Source: Paremcibacter congregatus (GTDB taxonomy: Bacteria > Pseudomonadota > Alphaproteobacteria > Sphingomonadales > Emcibacteraceae). From it: a stretch of DNA of 64,000 nucleotides. Under the pieces are notes generated by a model. The model searched no databases and was not told where the DNA came from. It worked only from the letters and a program-made list of their open reading frames with translations. Below, one piece after another: positions 18,092 to 27,749 of the stretch. The stretch covers positions 4,112,001 through 4,176,000 of the forward strand of contig NZ_CP041025.1 of assembly GCF_006385135.1 (NCBI RefSeq), read 5' to 3'. Numbering within the stretch: the stretch's first letter is position 1; every line of letters begins with the position of its first letter. The position numbers and the translations under genes were made by a program.

Positions 18092-21000
18092 TCAGTCGAT
18101 GATTACATTACGGATTTGCCGTGCGGCAAAGCCCAGTTTTGTTACATTGATCCGGCCGGTTACCTGGAAGTCGGTAATCAGTTTTTGAATGCGGTGGATG
18201 GAATTGTCCACTTTCTTTAGCCAGGCTGTTGCTGCTTCGACACTATCGCCGCCTTTTTTGAGGTTTGCCAGGGCTGACCGGGTCAGATTCTTCTGTTGAT
18301 CAAGCAGGTCGGCGACAACACTGTTGGTGGCCAACCGGTCCCAATGATCTGAAGATTCGACCACCTCTGCTTCAGCGCGCAACCAGTCGAAGCCGATTTT
18401 GTCGCCAAGCAGGAAGTAAGCCCGGGCCACGTCCAGAATATCAATATCCATTTCCTGAGCGACCAATACCATATCACATGCCGCCACGGTCAATTCCAGG
18501 TTGGCGATATGCGCCGCCAGTTCCCGATCGACATTCTGCTCGCAATACATGGCGATTTTGCAATTAAGGCTGTCGTCCTGTGCGTTGGGCAGTGCTGCGG
18601 AACCCTCAAACAGTTTTTCGACACCAGGCCGGAACTGTTCGATGATATCCTTGAGCGGTCGGCTGGTATCGGTATTGTTGAGGAACCAGATGGTTTGTCT
18701 GCGGGCAAAGGCCTCGACATCCATTAACATCAGGATCTGTATGGTAGCCGGGGCTTTATAATCCAGACTTTCGATCTGTTCACACAGGGCGGTCAGACTA
18801 AAGACTTCCCGGGCAATAATAGACGCGCGGGCGATGTCTGCGGCCATGGCGCCAGTTTCTTCCTTAATTGCCTGGATGCCGCCACGGTTGACAATCTCGT
18901 TACAGATTTCCTTGGCGATAATGGCGCGTTTCAGCTGATGCTTTGCAATTTCAGATGCATACCTCGTCTGGAGCTGAATCGGGAAGGCCCGGATCAGATA
19001 TTTGTCCAGATAGGGATCATCAAGGAAATCGCTGGTCATCAATTCATCATAAAGGCCCATTTTGGCATAAGCCACCAACACGGATATTTCCGGTCGGGTC
19101 AGGCCCAGTTCCTTTTCAGTCCGGTCAATCAACTCATCATCGGTCGGTAGGAATTCGAGTTCCCGATCCAGATGGGCTGATTTTTCCAGGTCATCCATAA
19201 AGCGGACAAAGCTGTCAAGCTCCCGGATGCTGCTGGCGCGGGCCAGGCTGATGGTCTGGGTTTGTAGATAGTTGTCGTTTAAGACAATTTTACTCACCTC
19301 ATCAGTCATTTCAACCAGCAAGCTGTCGCGTTGTTGAGAGGTTAACTTCCCATCAACGACCAGAGCATTCAGTAAAATCTTGATATTTACTTCGTTGTCG
19401 GAACAATCCACGCCCGCAGAGTTATCAACGGCGTCGGTATTGATCAGTCCACCTTTCAGGGCGTATTCGATCCGGCCTCGCTGGGTGCAGGCCAGGTTTC
19501 CGCCCTCGGCAATGACAGTGCAATTGAGTTCGCGACCGTCAACGCGAATGGCGTCATTGGCGCGATCCCCCACCTGGGAGTTATTTTCCTGAGTCGATTT
19601 GACATAAGTACCGATGCCGCCAAACCACAACAGGTCAGCATGAGATGTCAGAATGGCTCTCATCACCTCATTTGGCGTTGCGGTTTTTACGCTAGCGTCA
19701 AAATGCAGCAAATCCTGCATTTCCGGACTAAGCGGAATGGATTTGGCGCTGCGGGGGAAAATGCCGCCGCCTTTAGACATCAGTTTCTGATTGTAATCCT
19801 GCCAGCTGGAGCGGGGCAGATTGAACAGACGTTCGCGCTCCTTATAGCTGGTGGCTGGATCAGGGTTCGGATCAATGAAGATATCACGATGATCAAAGGC
19901 TGCGACCAGCTTGACGGCTTTAGAACATAGCAGACCATTGCCGAATACATCGCCGGACATGTCGCCAACACCGGTGACCGTAATGGAGTCCGTCTGGACA
20001 TTGATGTCGCGTTCCCGGAAGTGGCGCTGAACGGAAACCCAGGCGCCCTTCGCGGTAATGCCCATTTTTTTATGGTCATAGCCCTTGGACCCACCGGAAG
20101 CGAAGGCGTCATCAAGCCAGAATCCGTAATCTTGGGCAAGGCCATTGGCGATATCGGAGAATGTTGCGGTACCCTTATCGGCGGCAACCACCAGATAGGG
20201 GTCATCGCCATCCCGCCGCACAACATTATCCGGATGTATTATATTCTGGTCTTTCAGGTTATCAGTGATGTCCAACAAGCCTGAAATAAAGGTTTTATAG
20301 CAGGTGATGCCCTCTGCCAGAGTTTGTTCCCGATCAGCCCCAACCGGGATTTGTTTCGGCACAAACCCCCCTTTGGCGCCAACTGGCACGATCACGGTGT
20401 TTTTCACCTGCTGGGCTTTTACCAGTCCGAGGACTTCGGTTCGGTAATCTTCTTTTCGATCCGACCAGCGTAAGCCGCCGCGTGCGACAGGCCCGGCGCG
20501 CAGATGCACCCCTTCGATGCGGGGGCTATAGACAAAGATTTCGGCATATGGCCGTGGTTTTGGGGCCTCTTTGACTTCACGGCTTTTGATTTTGATGGAA
20601 ATATACGGCTTGTTGGACCCATCTTTATCGGCTTGATAAAAGTTGGTCCGTAACGTGCTGGTGATTACATTAAGGTAACTGCGTAGCATCCGGTCCTGGT
20701 CCAAGCTGTCCACCTGTTCCAGATTGGTGCGGATCGACTGTTCCAGCCGCGCGGCTTCGGTTTCCCGATCAAGCCCTTTTGGCAGGACCAGGGAGAAAAA
20801 GACTTCGAATAAAGACGACAGGTCCCGCGCGATATCACAGTGCTGGGTAAGCGTGTCCTGCATATAGGTTTCACTGTAGGACAGGCCCAGTTGCCGTAAA
20901 TATTTACTGTAGATGCGCAGGATCAGAGCCTGACGATAATTCAGGCCGGCGCGCAGCACCAGTTTGTTAAAGCCGTCATTGTCGACCCGTTCAATCCAGA

Positions 21001-22909
21001 CGGCGCGCAGTGTGTTTTCCAGGCGGTCTTTCATTTTTGCCAGATCGAAAGAGTTTTCCGTCTGGTCTTCCATGTAAAAATCATGAATTGTGTGGGTAAT
21101 GGGGGAGTGGCTTTCTTCCGTCACGACGGTAAAGGCGTTTTCTTCCACGACCCGAAGGCCAAGATTTTCCAGCATCGGCAGACAGTCGCTCAAGGCAATG
21201 GTCTGGCGGCTGGTGTAAATTTTCAGACGAATGGCGTGATCAGGGTCTTCCACCAGACGGTAAAAGTTAAACTGGATATTCTGGCTTTCGGGCAGCTGTT
21301 CCAGTTTTTCAATGTCGGTTACCGCAAAGCGGGCGTCGAAATGCTCTCGATACGACTCGGAAAATGACTTATGGTAGGTGCGGAACAAGGTTGTGCCGAC
21401 TTCTTCGCCCCAACGGTCATTCAGAACCTCTTGCAAATGATCCGTCCAGCGCTGAGCCACTTCGTTGAGACGTTTGTTAATGCTGTCGGTGTCCGGGTTC
21501 GGCACGTCTCCGGGTTTTGTGCGAATGATAAAATGCCATCGGGCGATCCGTTCATTGCTGAGCTGGGCATAGCGGGAAGAAAGTTCGCCGTTGAAAGCTT
21601 CGCATAAAATGGTTTCCACCTTGCCGCGCAATGTTGAATCATAAAGGTCACGAGGAACAAAAACCAGTGCAGAGACATAGCGTTCGAAACGGTCTTTCCG
21701 GATAAAGGCACGACAGCGTGGGACGACTTTGAGATGCAGAATGCCCATGGCTGTTTCGAGCAGCTGCTCTTCATCAATCTGGAACAATTCGTCCCGGGGC
21801 AGGGTTTCAAGGATATGCATCAATGCCCGGCCATCATGGCTTTCGGCAGAAAAACCAGATTCCGATACCACATGCTGCACTTTTTGATCAAGATAAGGTA
21901 CCGTTGCCGCCTGTTGGTTATAGGATTGGGCGGTAAACAGGCCAACAAACCGAACCTCGCTGATCGTTGCGCCCTTCTTATCAAATTTTTTGAACCCGAT
22001 ATAATCAAGATGAACCACACGATGAATCAGGGATTTCACGTTGGCCTTTGTGATCAGCATGATCTCGTCCTGGGCCATGAAATCTTCAATTTCAGGTGAT
22101 GTGGGGACAAGACCTTCGGGGCCTTTCAGGACATATTCGTCTGGCTCGCGCAGCATGCCATAACCTTCGCCCTTGGTTTTATGGGGCGCTTTGCTGTCGT
22201 GGAAATACTCCCGGTAGCCGAGAACGGTAAAATTGTCATTCTTCAGCCAGTTAAGGAAATTGACCGCAACGTCTCTTTTTTGTGGGTCAAGAACTGTTTT
22301 AGGCAAGGATTTTAGGTTTTTGCCAACATCATCCATTTTGCCCAGCATTACTTTCCAGTCATCAATGGCGGCGCGGACAAAGCCGAGAACCTTACTCAGC
22401 TTGGCTTCCAGTTCGGCGATCTGTTCCGGATCCGTCATGGCAGTAATTTCAATATGCATAATGGATTCGGTGACTTCTTTCCCCGCCTTGTCCGTCGTGA
22501 TATTGCCTTTGGCATCCCGCTTAAAGGTCATGATGGGGTGGACCAGCATATGTAGATCGTTGCCGTCTTCCAGCAGATTGGAAGTTACGGAATCGAGCAG
22601 GAATGGCATGTCATCATTGATAATCTGAATGATGGTGTGAGAGGCCGGCCAGCCATGTTCTTCCAGAGTTGGGTTAAATACCCTTATCTTGCATAGGTTC
22701 TTATCGCGCTGCTGGGCATATTTCCACAGGGAAAGCGCCGCCGCATACAACTCTTCAATGGGGCGGTTGTTTAGTTCTTCCGGGGCAGCATGCTTGTAAA
22801 GATCCTTGATGAATTGGATAAATTCAGCGTTGGGTCCAGACTTTGATCGTTCTACAGCAAAATCTGCAACAACATCAATTCTGAGTTTCTTTTGAGTCCA
22901 GCTCGTCAC
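18092..22909 (-). CDS. gdhB: NAD-specific glutamate dehydrogenase, large (GDH180-like)
   Basis: 1605-residue NAD-glutamate dehydrogenase of the large class that oxidises glutamate to 2-oxoglutarate and ammonia. Residues about 1-700 are the N-terminal regulatory region with ACT-like parts typical of the class. The catalytic part (about 740-1250) has GGLRWSDRKEDYRTEVLGL, KNTVIVPVGAKGGFVP and nucleotide-binding GVGDMSGDVFGNG. A helical C-terminal domain follows. The start is a GTG at 22907-22909 with AAAAGGACG upstream on the minus strand. A TATAAT lies at 22959-22964 on that strand, about 50 bp before the start. The symbol follows the Pseudomonas usage. Confidence 0.95.
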   Translation of the reverse strand: MTSWTQKKLRIDVVADFAVERSKSGPNAEFIQFIKDLYKHAAPEELNNRPIEELYAAALSLWKYAQQRDKNLCKIRVFNPTLEEHGWPASHTIIQIINDDMPFLLDSVTSNLLEDGNDLHMLVHPIMTFKRDAKGNITTDKAGKEVTESIMHIEITAMTDPEQIAELEAKLSKVLGFVRAAIDDWKVMLGKMDDVGKNLKSLPKTVLDPQKRDVAVNFLNWLKNDNFTVLGYREYFHDSKAPHKTKGEGYGMLREPDEYVLKGPEGLVPTSPEIEDFMAQDEIMLITKANVKSLIHRVVHLDYIGFKKFDKKGATISEVRFVGLFTAQSYNQQAATVPYLDQKVQHVVSESGFSAESHDGRALMHILETLPRDELFQIDEEQLLETAMGILHLKVVPRCRAFIRKDRFERYVSALVFVPRDLYDSTLRGKVETILCEAFNGELSSRYAQLSNERIARWHFIIRTKPGDVPNPDTDSINKRLNEVAQRWTDHLQEVLNDRWGEEVGTTLFRTYHKSFSESYREHFDARFAVTDIEKLEQLPESQNIQFNFYRLVEDPDHAIRLKIYTSRQTIALSDCLPMLENLGLRVVEENAFTVVTEESHSPITHTIHDFYMEDQTENSFDLAKMKDRLENTLRAVWIERVDNDGFNKLVLRAGLNYRQALILRIYSKYLRQLGLSYSETYMQDTLTQHCDIARDLSSLFEVFFSLVLPKGLDRETEAARLEQSIRTNLEQVDSLDQDRMLRSYLNVITSTLRTNFYQADKDGSNKPYISIKIKSREVKEAPKPRPYAEIFVYSPRIEGVHLRAGPVARGGLRWSDRKEDYRTEVLGLVKAQQVKNTVIVPVGAKGGFVPKQIPVGADREQTLAEGITCYKTFISGLLDITDNLKDQNIIHPDNVVRRDGDDPYLVVAADKGTATFSDIANGLAQDYGFWLDDAFASGGSKGYDHKKMGITAKGAWVSVQRHFRERDINVQTDSITVTGVGDMSGDVFGNGLLCSKAVKLVAAFDHRDIFIDPNPDPATSYKERERLFNLPRSSWQDYNQKLMSKGGGIFPRSAKSIPLSPEMQDLLHFDASVKTATPNEVMRAILTSHADLLWFGGIGTYVKSTQENNSQVGDRANDAIRVDGRELNCTVIAEGGNLACTQRGRIEYALKGGLINTDAVDNSAGVDCSDNEVNIKILLNALVVDGKLTSQQRDSLLVEMTDEVSKIVLNDNYLQTQTISLARASSIRELDSFVRFMDDLEKSAHLDRELEFLPTDDELIDRTEKELGLTRPEISVLVAYAKMGLYDELMTSDFLDDPYLDKYLIRAFPIQLQTRYASEIAKHQLKRAIIAKEICNEIVNRGGIQAIKEETGAMAADIARASIIAREVFSLTALCEQIESLDYKAPATIQILMLMDVEAFARRQTIWFLNNTDTSRPLKDIIEQFRPGVEKLFEGSAALPNAQDDSLNCKIAMYCEQNVDRELAAHIANLELTVAACDMVLVAQEMDIDILDVARAYFLLGDKIGFDWLRAEAEVVESSDHWDRLATNSVVADLLDQQKNLTRSALANLKKGGDSVEAATAWLKKVDNSIHRIQKLITDFQVTGRINVTKLGFAARQIRNVIID

Positions 22910-22958
22910 TTTCTCGTCCTTTTAATACTCTCCGTATGGGGAGTGAGTTACTTTAGTC

Positions 22959-22964
22959 ATTATA
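22959..22964 (-). promoter_or_regulatory. Candidate -10 box for glutamate dehydrogenase
   Basis: Reading the minus strand, TATAAT occurs about 50 bp upstream of the GTG start, inside the 110-bp gap after the PAS-protein gene. No good -35 stands at the right distance, so this is suggestive only. Confidence 0.35.
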
Positions 22965-23019
22965 TGAAATGCGCCCCTTTATATGAGGTCTGTCATCACG
23001 TTATCGTTTCATTGCCTGA

Positions 23020-24336
23020 TCAGAGATCCCTTATTAGTTTTTTTATAATTGGCCCCAGTATTTTCTTATCCTGGGGCAGAATTTTGACCACATCCATGCG
23101 CGTTCCTTCGCGGCGGGTAAGAACCAGACAAAGGTCGTTCCCTTCCTCATTGCCGGTGTCGTCATCTATCAAGACGTCGAAGCTTGCGAGAGGTGGCATG
23201 TTTTGAATAATTTTTTTACTTTCTTCATCGGACAGAGCCGTTGGCGTGTTGTTGCCGTCATGGCGACCCTGACGCTCCGCCTGGACACAGCCCTTGATCC
23301 CGCCGGGGAAAGTTTCGAGAAATTCCGGCAGATCAGCCCCTGTGAGATTGTGCTTTTGGGCATAGGACAATGTCGCAGCATATTCAGTCAGGCGAGTCTT
23401 GTCATAGTCTCGCCCAAAGCATAATTTCAACGCCGGTGTGAAAGGGGCGCGTTTCTGGGCCTTGAGATCTTCTTCCGCCAACAGCTGTCGATAGCTGTCT
23501 TTATTGTTTTGGCACAGGTGGTGGAAATCCAGAACAGCGCCGAGAGTTTCATAAAGTGCCTTGCGGGACCGAAGGTCTGCGGGGCTTTGCCCCTGAACCA
23601 AGCTCCGGCATTTTTCCAGTTCTTCCCGAAGGTGCGGGAGAGACGCCGGAATTTGATCCGAAGGGGAGACGTCAACAGGGATATCGGGTGCTGAAATATT
23701 ATCAGGTGCGGTCGGGGAACCTTCTTCTGTTGGCGCGGCCGGAGCCAACGATGCGGTTTCTTCCGCTGGCGTATCAGTTTCGGTCGTCGATTGTGTCGTA
23801 TTGTCCTGTTCAAACAAGGCCGCTTCGGCAGCGGCTTTTTTCATGTCATCTTCGCTGATCCAGCGAATAGCCCCCAGAATAAAATTAACCTTGATGCCGT
23901 CATCACTGAAGGGCAACATGATACCGCGATAGTATATTTTCTGATCATCCAGATTGATAAATTCGGCATCGAACGAGATCGGGCTTTTGTTGCCGAGAAC
24001 TTCCATGTAATGGTCCGTCAGGCGGCTGAGCAGTGTCCGGCGGGGAATGTCACTGATGGTGGAAAGCGGAATACCTTCGCCAACATCATCCAGCAAAAGT
24101 TGTCCAACGACCTGTAATGTTGGCTCTGATTTAGGATCTCTCAGATCAATGAGAACCATGTTATTGCGGTATGGTGCAATATCGGCAGGCGTCAGGGACT
24201 TGAGCGGCGGCAGACCACCTTCTTCAACCAACCCGAACCAATATTCATAGAGCTGGAAGGTAATTCTTCGTTCCGGACCATTTGGTTGGTCGGAAGGAGA
24301 GTCCGTATGTTCTTCAGGGTCCATTACTTGTGGCAT
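23020..24336 (-). CDS. PAS_5-like domain protein, function unknown
   Basis: 438-residue protein. Residues about 25-150 resemble the alphaproteobacterial PAS_5 domain (YWFGLVEEGGLPPLKSLTPA, then DVGEGIPLSTIS and YRGIMLPFSDDG). Residues about 165-225 are low-complexity, rich in A, T, P, E and S, and look disordered. The last ~200 residues are helical and unfamiliar, ending in VVKILPQDKKILGPIIKK. No kinase, cyclase or DNA-binding motif is seen, so it may be a sensor or scaffold that works through a partner. It is transcribed towards the glutamate dehydrogenase gene with a 110-bp gap. Confidence 0.7.
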   Translation of the reverse strand: MPQVMDPEEHTDSPSDQPNGPERRITFQLYEYWFGLVEEGGLPPLKSLTPADIAPYRNNMVLIDLRDPKSEPTLQVVGQLLLDDVGEGIPLSTISDIPRRTLLSRLTDHYMEVLGNKSPISFDAEFINLDDQKIYYRGIMLPFSDDGIKVNFILGAIRWISEDDMKKAAAEAALFEQDNTTQSTTETDTPAEETASLAPAAPTEEGSPTAPDNISAPDIPVDVSPSDQIPASLPHLREELEKCRSLVQGQSPADLRSRKALYETLGAVLDFHHLCQNNKDSYRQLLAEEDLKAQKRAPFTPALKLCFGRDYDKTRLTEYAATLSYAQKHNLTGADLPEFLETFPGGIKGCVQAERQGRHDGNNTPTALSDEESKKIIQNMPPLASFDVLIDDDTGNEEGNDLCLVLTRREGTRMDVVKILPQDKKILGPIIKKLIRDL

Positions 24337-24556
24337 CTTTCAGATGCCTCCCTTCTTTGCCTCTAATTGGTCCTGTCAGGCCGATTCAGATGATTTTCTG
24401 AAAATACTCCTACAAGACAACTTTATCCACCCTATAATTAACGATAATTTGTAAATAACGGGTAAACGACAAAATAAAGTGAAATAAGATAGTTTGGGGG
24501 AAAAAAGCGATATAATATTTTATCCAGCGTCATGCCGGACGTAGAATAGACTAGCG

Positions 24557-24612
24557 TAAAAATGCCGTAAAGCATGAACCGAAAGGGGAAAATTATTTTT
24601 GAGGCATTTTTA
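24557..24612. repeat. Perfect 10-bp inverted repeat with 36-bp spacer
   Basis: TAAAAATGCC (24557-24566) and GGCATTTTTA (24603-24612) are exact reverse complements. As RNA they could close a long hairpin ending in a T-run, resembling a terminator; as DNA they could be an operator pair. It lies about 155 bp upstream of the cyclase gene. Confidence 0.6.
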
Positions 24613-24659
24613 TTAGTAATTTGTATTTAAAAAAATTATTTTATGTATATAATAATTTT
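24589..24659. repeat. Repeated AAAATTATT elements (two direct, one inverted)
   Basis: AAAATTATTTT occurs at 24589-24599 and again at 24632-24642, 43 bp apart. An inverted partner AATAATTTT lies at 24651-24659 and overlaps the candidate -10 TATAAT at 24648-24653. Such spacing around a promoter suggests a multi-site operator, but AT-richness alone could produce it. Confidence 0.45.
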
Positions 24660-24767
24660 GTAGAGGCGGATCTCTTTTTCCCCGGGACTGGGGGGCCCGC
24701 CGTGAACAAGAGAGGGCGACCTGGTCGCATCAGGACAGAAATTAATCATAAAAGAGAGGCCTTAAAT

Positions 24768-25544
24768 ATGACAAATGAAACATTGACCAATCTGGTAAGT
24801 GATATGGCGACAGGCGCTATTCGGGTCGTGGACCTGTCAGTACCATTGGACGAAAATACGCAGGTAATCGGGTTGCCGGAGGAATTTGAACAATCTCCGG
24901 GATTTAAACTGGAACGTATTTCTCAGTATGATGACAAAGGGCCGGCCTGGTACTGGAACAAGATTTCTTGTGGCGAGCATACTGGGACTCACTTTGATGC
25001 ACCGGGTCATTGGGTCACGGGCAAGGATTATAATGATGGCTATACCGACACCATTGCTCCGGAAAAATTGATCGCTGCGGCAAATGTAATTGATGTCAGC
25101 AAGGAATCCGCCGAAGATGCGGATTATGTTCTTACGGCCGATAAAGTAAAGGCCTGGGAAGCGGAGCACGGCGCGATTGAAGCAGGGACCTGGGTGCTGA
25201 TGCGGACAGACTGGAGCAAGCGCACCGGTGCAGATTTTCTGAATATTGATGAAAACGGATCGCATTGTCCTGGCCCGTCACCGGATTGTATTGAATATCT
25301 GGTAAAAGAACGGGATGTTCTGGGATTTGGCGTGGAAACAGTCGGTACAGATGCGGGTCAGGGCTTTCACTTCGACCCACCGTTGCCGGCTCACACATTG
25401 ATGCATGGTAATAATAAGCTGGGTCTGGCGTCTTTGACCAATCTGGACCAGCTGCCGCCTAAAGGCGCCGTGATTGTTACGCCGCCCCTTAAAATCGTTA
25501 ATGGTTCCGGCAGTCCTTTGAGGGTTATTGCATTGGCCCCTTAA
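24768..25544 (+). CDS. Cyclase-family metal hydrolase (kynurenine formamidase-like)
   Basis: 258-residue member of the cyclase superfamily (PF04199), which includes kynurenine formamidase and isatin hydrolase; these are metal-dependent hydrolases of amides or cyclic imides. The signature HTGTHFDAPGHW (about 80-91) supplies the metal-binding His and Asp residues, and a VDLSVPLDENTQVIG strand lies near the N-terminus. The frame is open to 24621, but the ATG at 24768 with AAGAGAGG in front is the natural start. iorA begins 51 bp after it, suggesting a joint role in catabolism of tryptophan/indole-type or other aryl compounds. Exact substrate unknown. Confidence 0.88.
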   Translation: MTNETLTNLVSDMATGAIRVVDLSVPLDENTQVIGLPEEFEQSPGFKLERISQYDDKGPAWYWNKISCGEHTGTHFDAPGHWVTGKDYNDGYTDTIAPEKLIAAANVIDVSKESAEDADYVLTADKVKAWEAEHGAIEAGTWVLMRTDWSKRTGADFLNIDENGSHCPGPSPDCIEYLVKERDVLGFGVETVGTDAGQGFHFDPPLPAHTLMHGNNKLGLASLTNLDQLPPKGAVIVTPPLKIVNGSGSPLRVIALAP

Positions 25545-25595
25545 TGCTGTTGGGCTGGATTTACGACGACCTATTTTAAGAAGAGAGAGTAGACT

Positions 25596-27749
25596 ATGGC
25601 AGAGCGTTCCTTCGCCAAAGAGGTAAAAAAGCTGCGTCACGGCGCGGGAGAGGTGTTCCACGGAGAAGGTATTCTCGCGGTCACCAAAGGCTTGTTGCAA
25701 TCTGGTGTCGCCTATGTGGGCGGATACCAGGGCGCGCCGGTCTCTCATCTTATGGATGTGTTGGCGGATTCTCAGGAAATCTTATCCGAACTGGGAGTGC
25801 ATTTTGAAGCCAATGGCAGTGAAGCCACCGCGGCAGCGATGCTTTCGGCCTCCATCAGTTATCCTCTGCGCGGAGCCGTGACGTGGAAATCCACTGTGGG
25901 CACCAATGTGGCGTCTGATGCCTTGTCAAATCTGGCGTCTGCCGGGGTGATTGGCGGTACAGTGATTATCATCGGGGAGGATTATGGTGAGGGGGCCAGC
26001 ATTATGCAGGAACGCTCCCATGCCTTCGCCATGAAATCTCAAATGTGGCTGATCAATCCAAGACCGAACCTGCCCAAGATGGTTGATATGCTGGAAAAAA
26101 GTTTCCAGTTGTCCGAGGCCAGTAATACGCCACTGTTCTTTCAGATGCGTATTCGGGCCTGTCATCTGCATGGTCAGTTCGAAACCAAGGATAACCTTAA
26201 ACCGGCCTTTACCGTCAGAGATGCTTTGGAGAACCCTATTCGGGAGGCGGATAAGATCATTCTGCCGCCGTTTACCTTTCTGCAGGAAAAGCAAAAGATT
26301 GAAAAGCGTTGGCCTGCGGCGGTCGATTTTATCAAAGAGCACAATCTCAATGAATTATTTGACGGGCCGGAAAAGGATATCGGAATTATCTTTGAGGGTG
26401 GCCTGTACAATGTCGTAATCCGGGCACTACAGATGCTGGGTCTTGCTGACAGCCTCGGGGATACCCAGATACCGCTTTATGTTATGAATGTGACCTATCC
26501 GTTGATTGATGATCAGCTTGTCGTGTTTGCTCAGGATAAGAAAGCCATTTTGATGGTGGAGGAAGGTCAGCCAAATTATATCGAGCAATCGCTTAATAAA
26601 ATTTTCAATGATGCAAACCTTACCTGCAAAATATCGGGCAAGGATGTTCTGCCGGTTTCTGGCGAGTATACCGGGCAGGTGATGAAGGATGGCCTGAAGA
26701 ATTTTCTGGCCAAATATCGCCCCGACCTGGTGAAGTTTGACGAATTGGATGCGTCCGTAAGTGCGTTGGCTGATCTGAAGATCAGTGCGGATGCCCTTGA
26801 TAAAGCGATACCGGCCCGCCCGCCAGGATTATGTACCGGTTGTCCCGAGCGCCCCTTCTTTTCGGCAATCAAGATGCTGGAGAAAGACTATGGCGAAATT
26901 CATATTTCAGCAGATATTGGGTGTAATTCATTTGGCACGCTACCTCCGTTTCAGATTGGCAATACGATCATGGGGTACGGACTCGGGGCGGCCAGCAGCT
27001 CGGCCTTCAGTTCCGTGCGCGGCAAACGAGCCATTTCCATTATGGGGGATGGTGGGTTCTGGCACAATGGCCTGACCAGCGGGATTGGCAGTGCGGTATA
27101 TAACAACAGTGACAATGTCTTTATTATTGTTGATAATGGCTATGCGGCCGCGACCGGCGGGCAATATATCCCCTCCTCCGCCAAAAGCCTGAAAGAAGAC
27201 GAACGCAAAGCCCGCATACAGGAAGCGGTGCAGGGCGTTGGTGTGAAATGGGTGCGCACCATCAACAGCTATGACATTGCCGATGTCAAGGCGTTGGTGC
27301 ATGAAGCCATGACGTCACATTTTATTGGCCCCAAGGTTATTGTAATTGAAGGCGAATGCATGCTCAACCGCCAACGTCGGGAAAAACCGATCAAGGCGCA
27401 AAATATCAAATCGGGTAAGCGTGAGATCAAAGAACGTTTTTATGTGGAAAGTGAAACCTGTACAGGGGATCACGCCTGCATCCGTCTGTCCGGTTGCCCT
27501 TCCCTGACCATTAAACCCAATCCGGATGTGCTGCGGGAAGACCCGGTGGCTTATGTCGACAACAGTTGCGTCGGCTGCGGGGTATGCGGTGAAAATTCTC
27601 ATGCGGCGGTGCTCTGTCCGTCCTTTTCCCGCGCCGAACTGATCTTTAATCCCACAGGATGGGACAAATTTAAGCACGGCCTGCGTCAGAGCGTTATTGG
27701 CTACTTGCAAAAACGCGCCGATCGTCAGCGCGGGAGAATATCCTTATGA
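25596..27749 (+). CDS. iorA: Indolepyruvate ferredoxin oxidoreductase, alpha subunit
   Basis: 717-residue thiamine-diphosphate enzyme subunit that with IorB converts arylpyruvates (indolepyruvate, phenylpyruvate) to aryl-acetyl-CoA, passing electrons to a ferredoxin-type acceptor. In order: a pyrimidine-binding domain (about 20-200), a middle domain (to about 380), a TPP domain with CTGCPERPFFSA and MGDGGFWHNG (about 484) leading to the conserved VDNGYAAATGG, then a ferredoxin-like C-terminus. That C-terminus has CVGCGVC...CP (from about 657) and an atypical first group CTGDHAC...GCP (from about 622). It overlaps iorB by 4 bp (ATGA), so the subunits are translationally coupled. Confidence 0.92.
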   Translation: MAERSFAKEVKKLRHGAGEVFHGEGILAVTKGLLQSGVAYVGGYQGAPVSHLMDVLADSQEILSELGVHFEANGSEATAAAMLSASISYPLRGAVTWKSTVGTNVASDALSNLASAGVIGGTVIIIGEDYGEGASIMQERSHAFAMKSQMWLINPRPNLPKMVDMLEKSFQLSEASNTPLFFQMRIRACHLHGQFETKDNLKPAFTVRDALENPIREADKIILPPFTFLQEKQKIEKRWPAAVDFIKEHNLNELFDGPEKDIGIIFEGGLYNVVIRALQMLGLADSLGDTQIPLYVMNVTYPLIDDQLVVFAQDKKAILMVEEGQPNYIEQSLNKIFNDANLTCKISGKDVLPVSGEYTGQVMKDGLKNFLAKYRPDLVKFDELDASVSALADLKISADALDKAIPARPPGLCTGCPERPFFSAIKMLEKDYGEIHISADIGCNSFGTLPPFQIGNTIMGYGLGAASSSAFSSVRGKRAISIMGDGGFWHNGLTSGIGSAVYNNSDNVFIIVDNGYAAATGGQYIPSSAKSLKEDERKARIQEAVQGVGVKWVRTINSYDIADVKALVHEAMTSHFIGPKVIVIEGECMLNRQRREKPIKAQNIKSGKREIKERFYVESETCTGDHACIRLSGCPSLTIKPNPDVLREDPVAYVDNSCVGCGVCGENSHAAVLCPSFSRAELIFNPTGWDKFKHGLRQSVIGYLQKRADRQRGRISL

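Larger units (their letters stand above)
24337..24767 (+). promoter_or_regulatory. AT-rich, repeat-rich leader before the cyclase-iorAB genes
   Basis: 431 bp without a recognisable gene, strikingly A+T-rich in the centre. TATAAT hexamers occur at 24433-24438, 24511-24516 and 24648-24653. The last, 120 bp before the cyclase ATG, is the likeliest promoter, although its -35 is weak. The stretch carries a perfect 10-bp inverted repeat (24557-24566/24603-24612), an 11-bp direct repeat (24589/24632) and a 9-bp inverted repeat (24632-24640/24651-24659), entered separately. The last 100 bp becomes GC-richer and ends in the ribosome site AAGAGAGG. Reverse-strand promoter elements for the PAS gene must also be here but were not pinned down. 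Confidence 0.5.
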
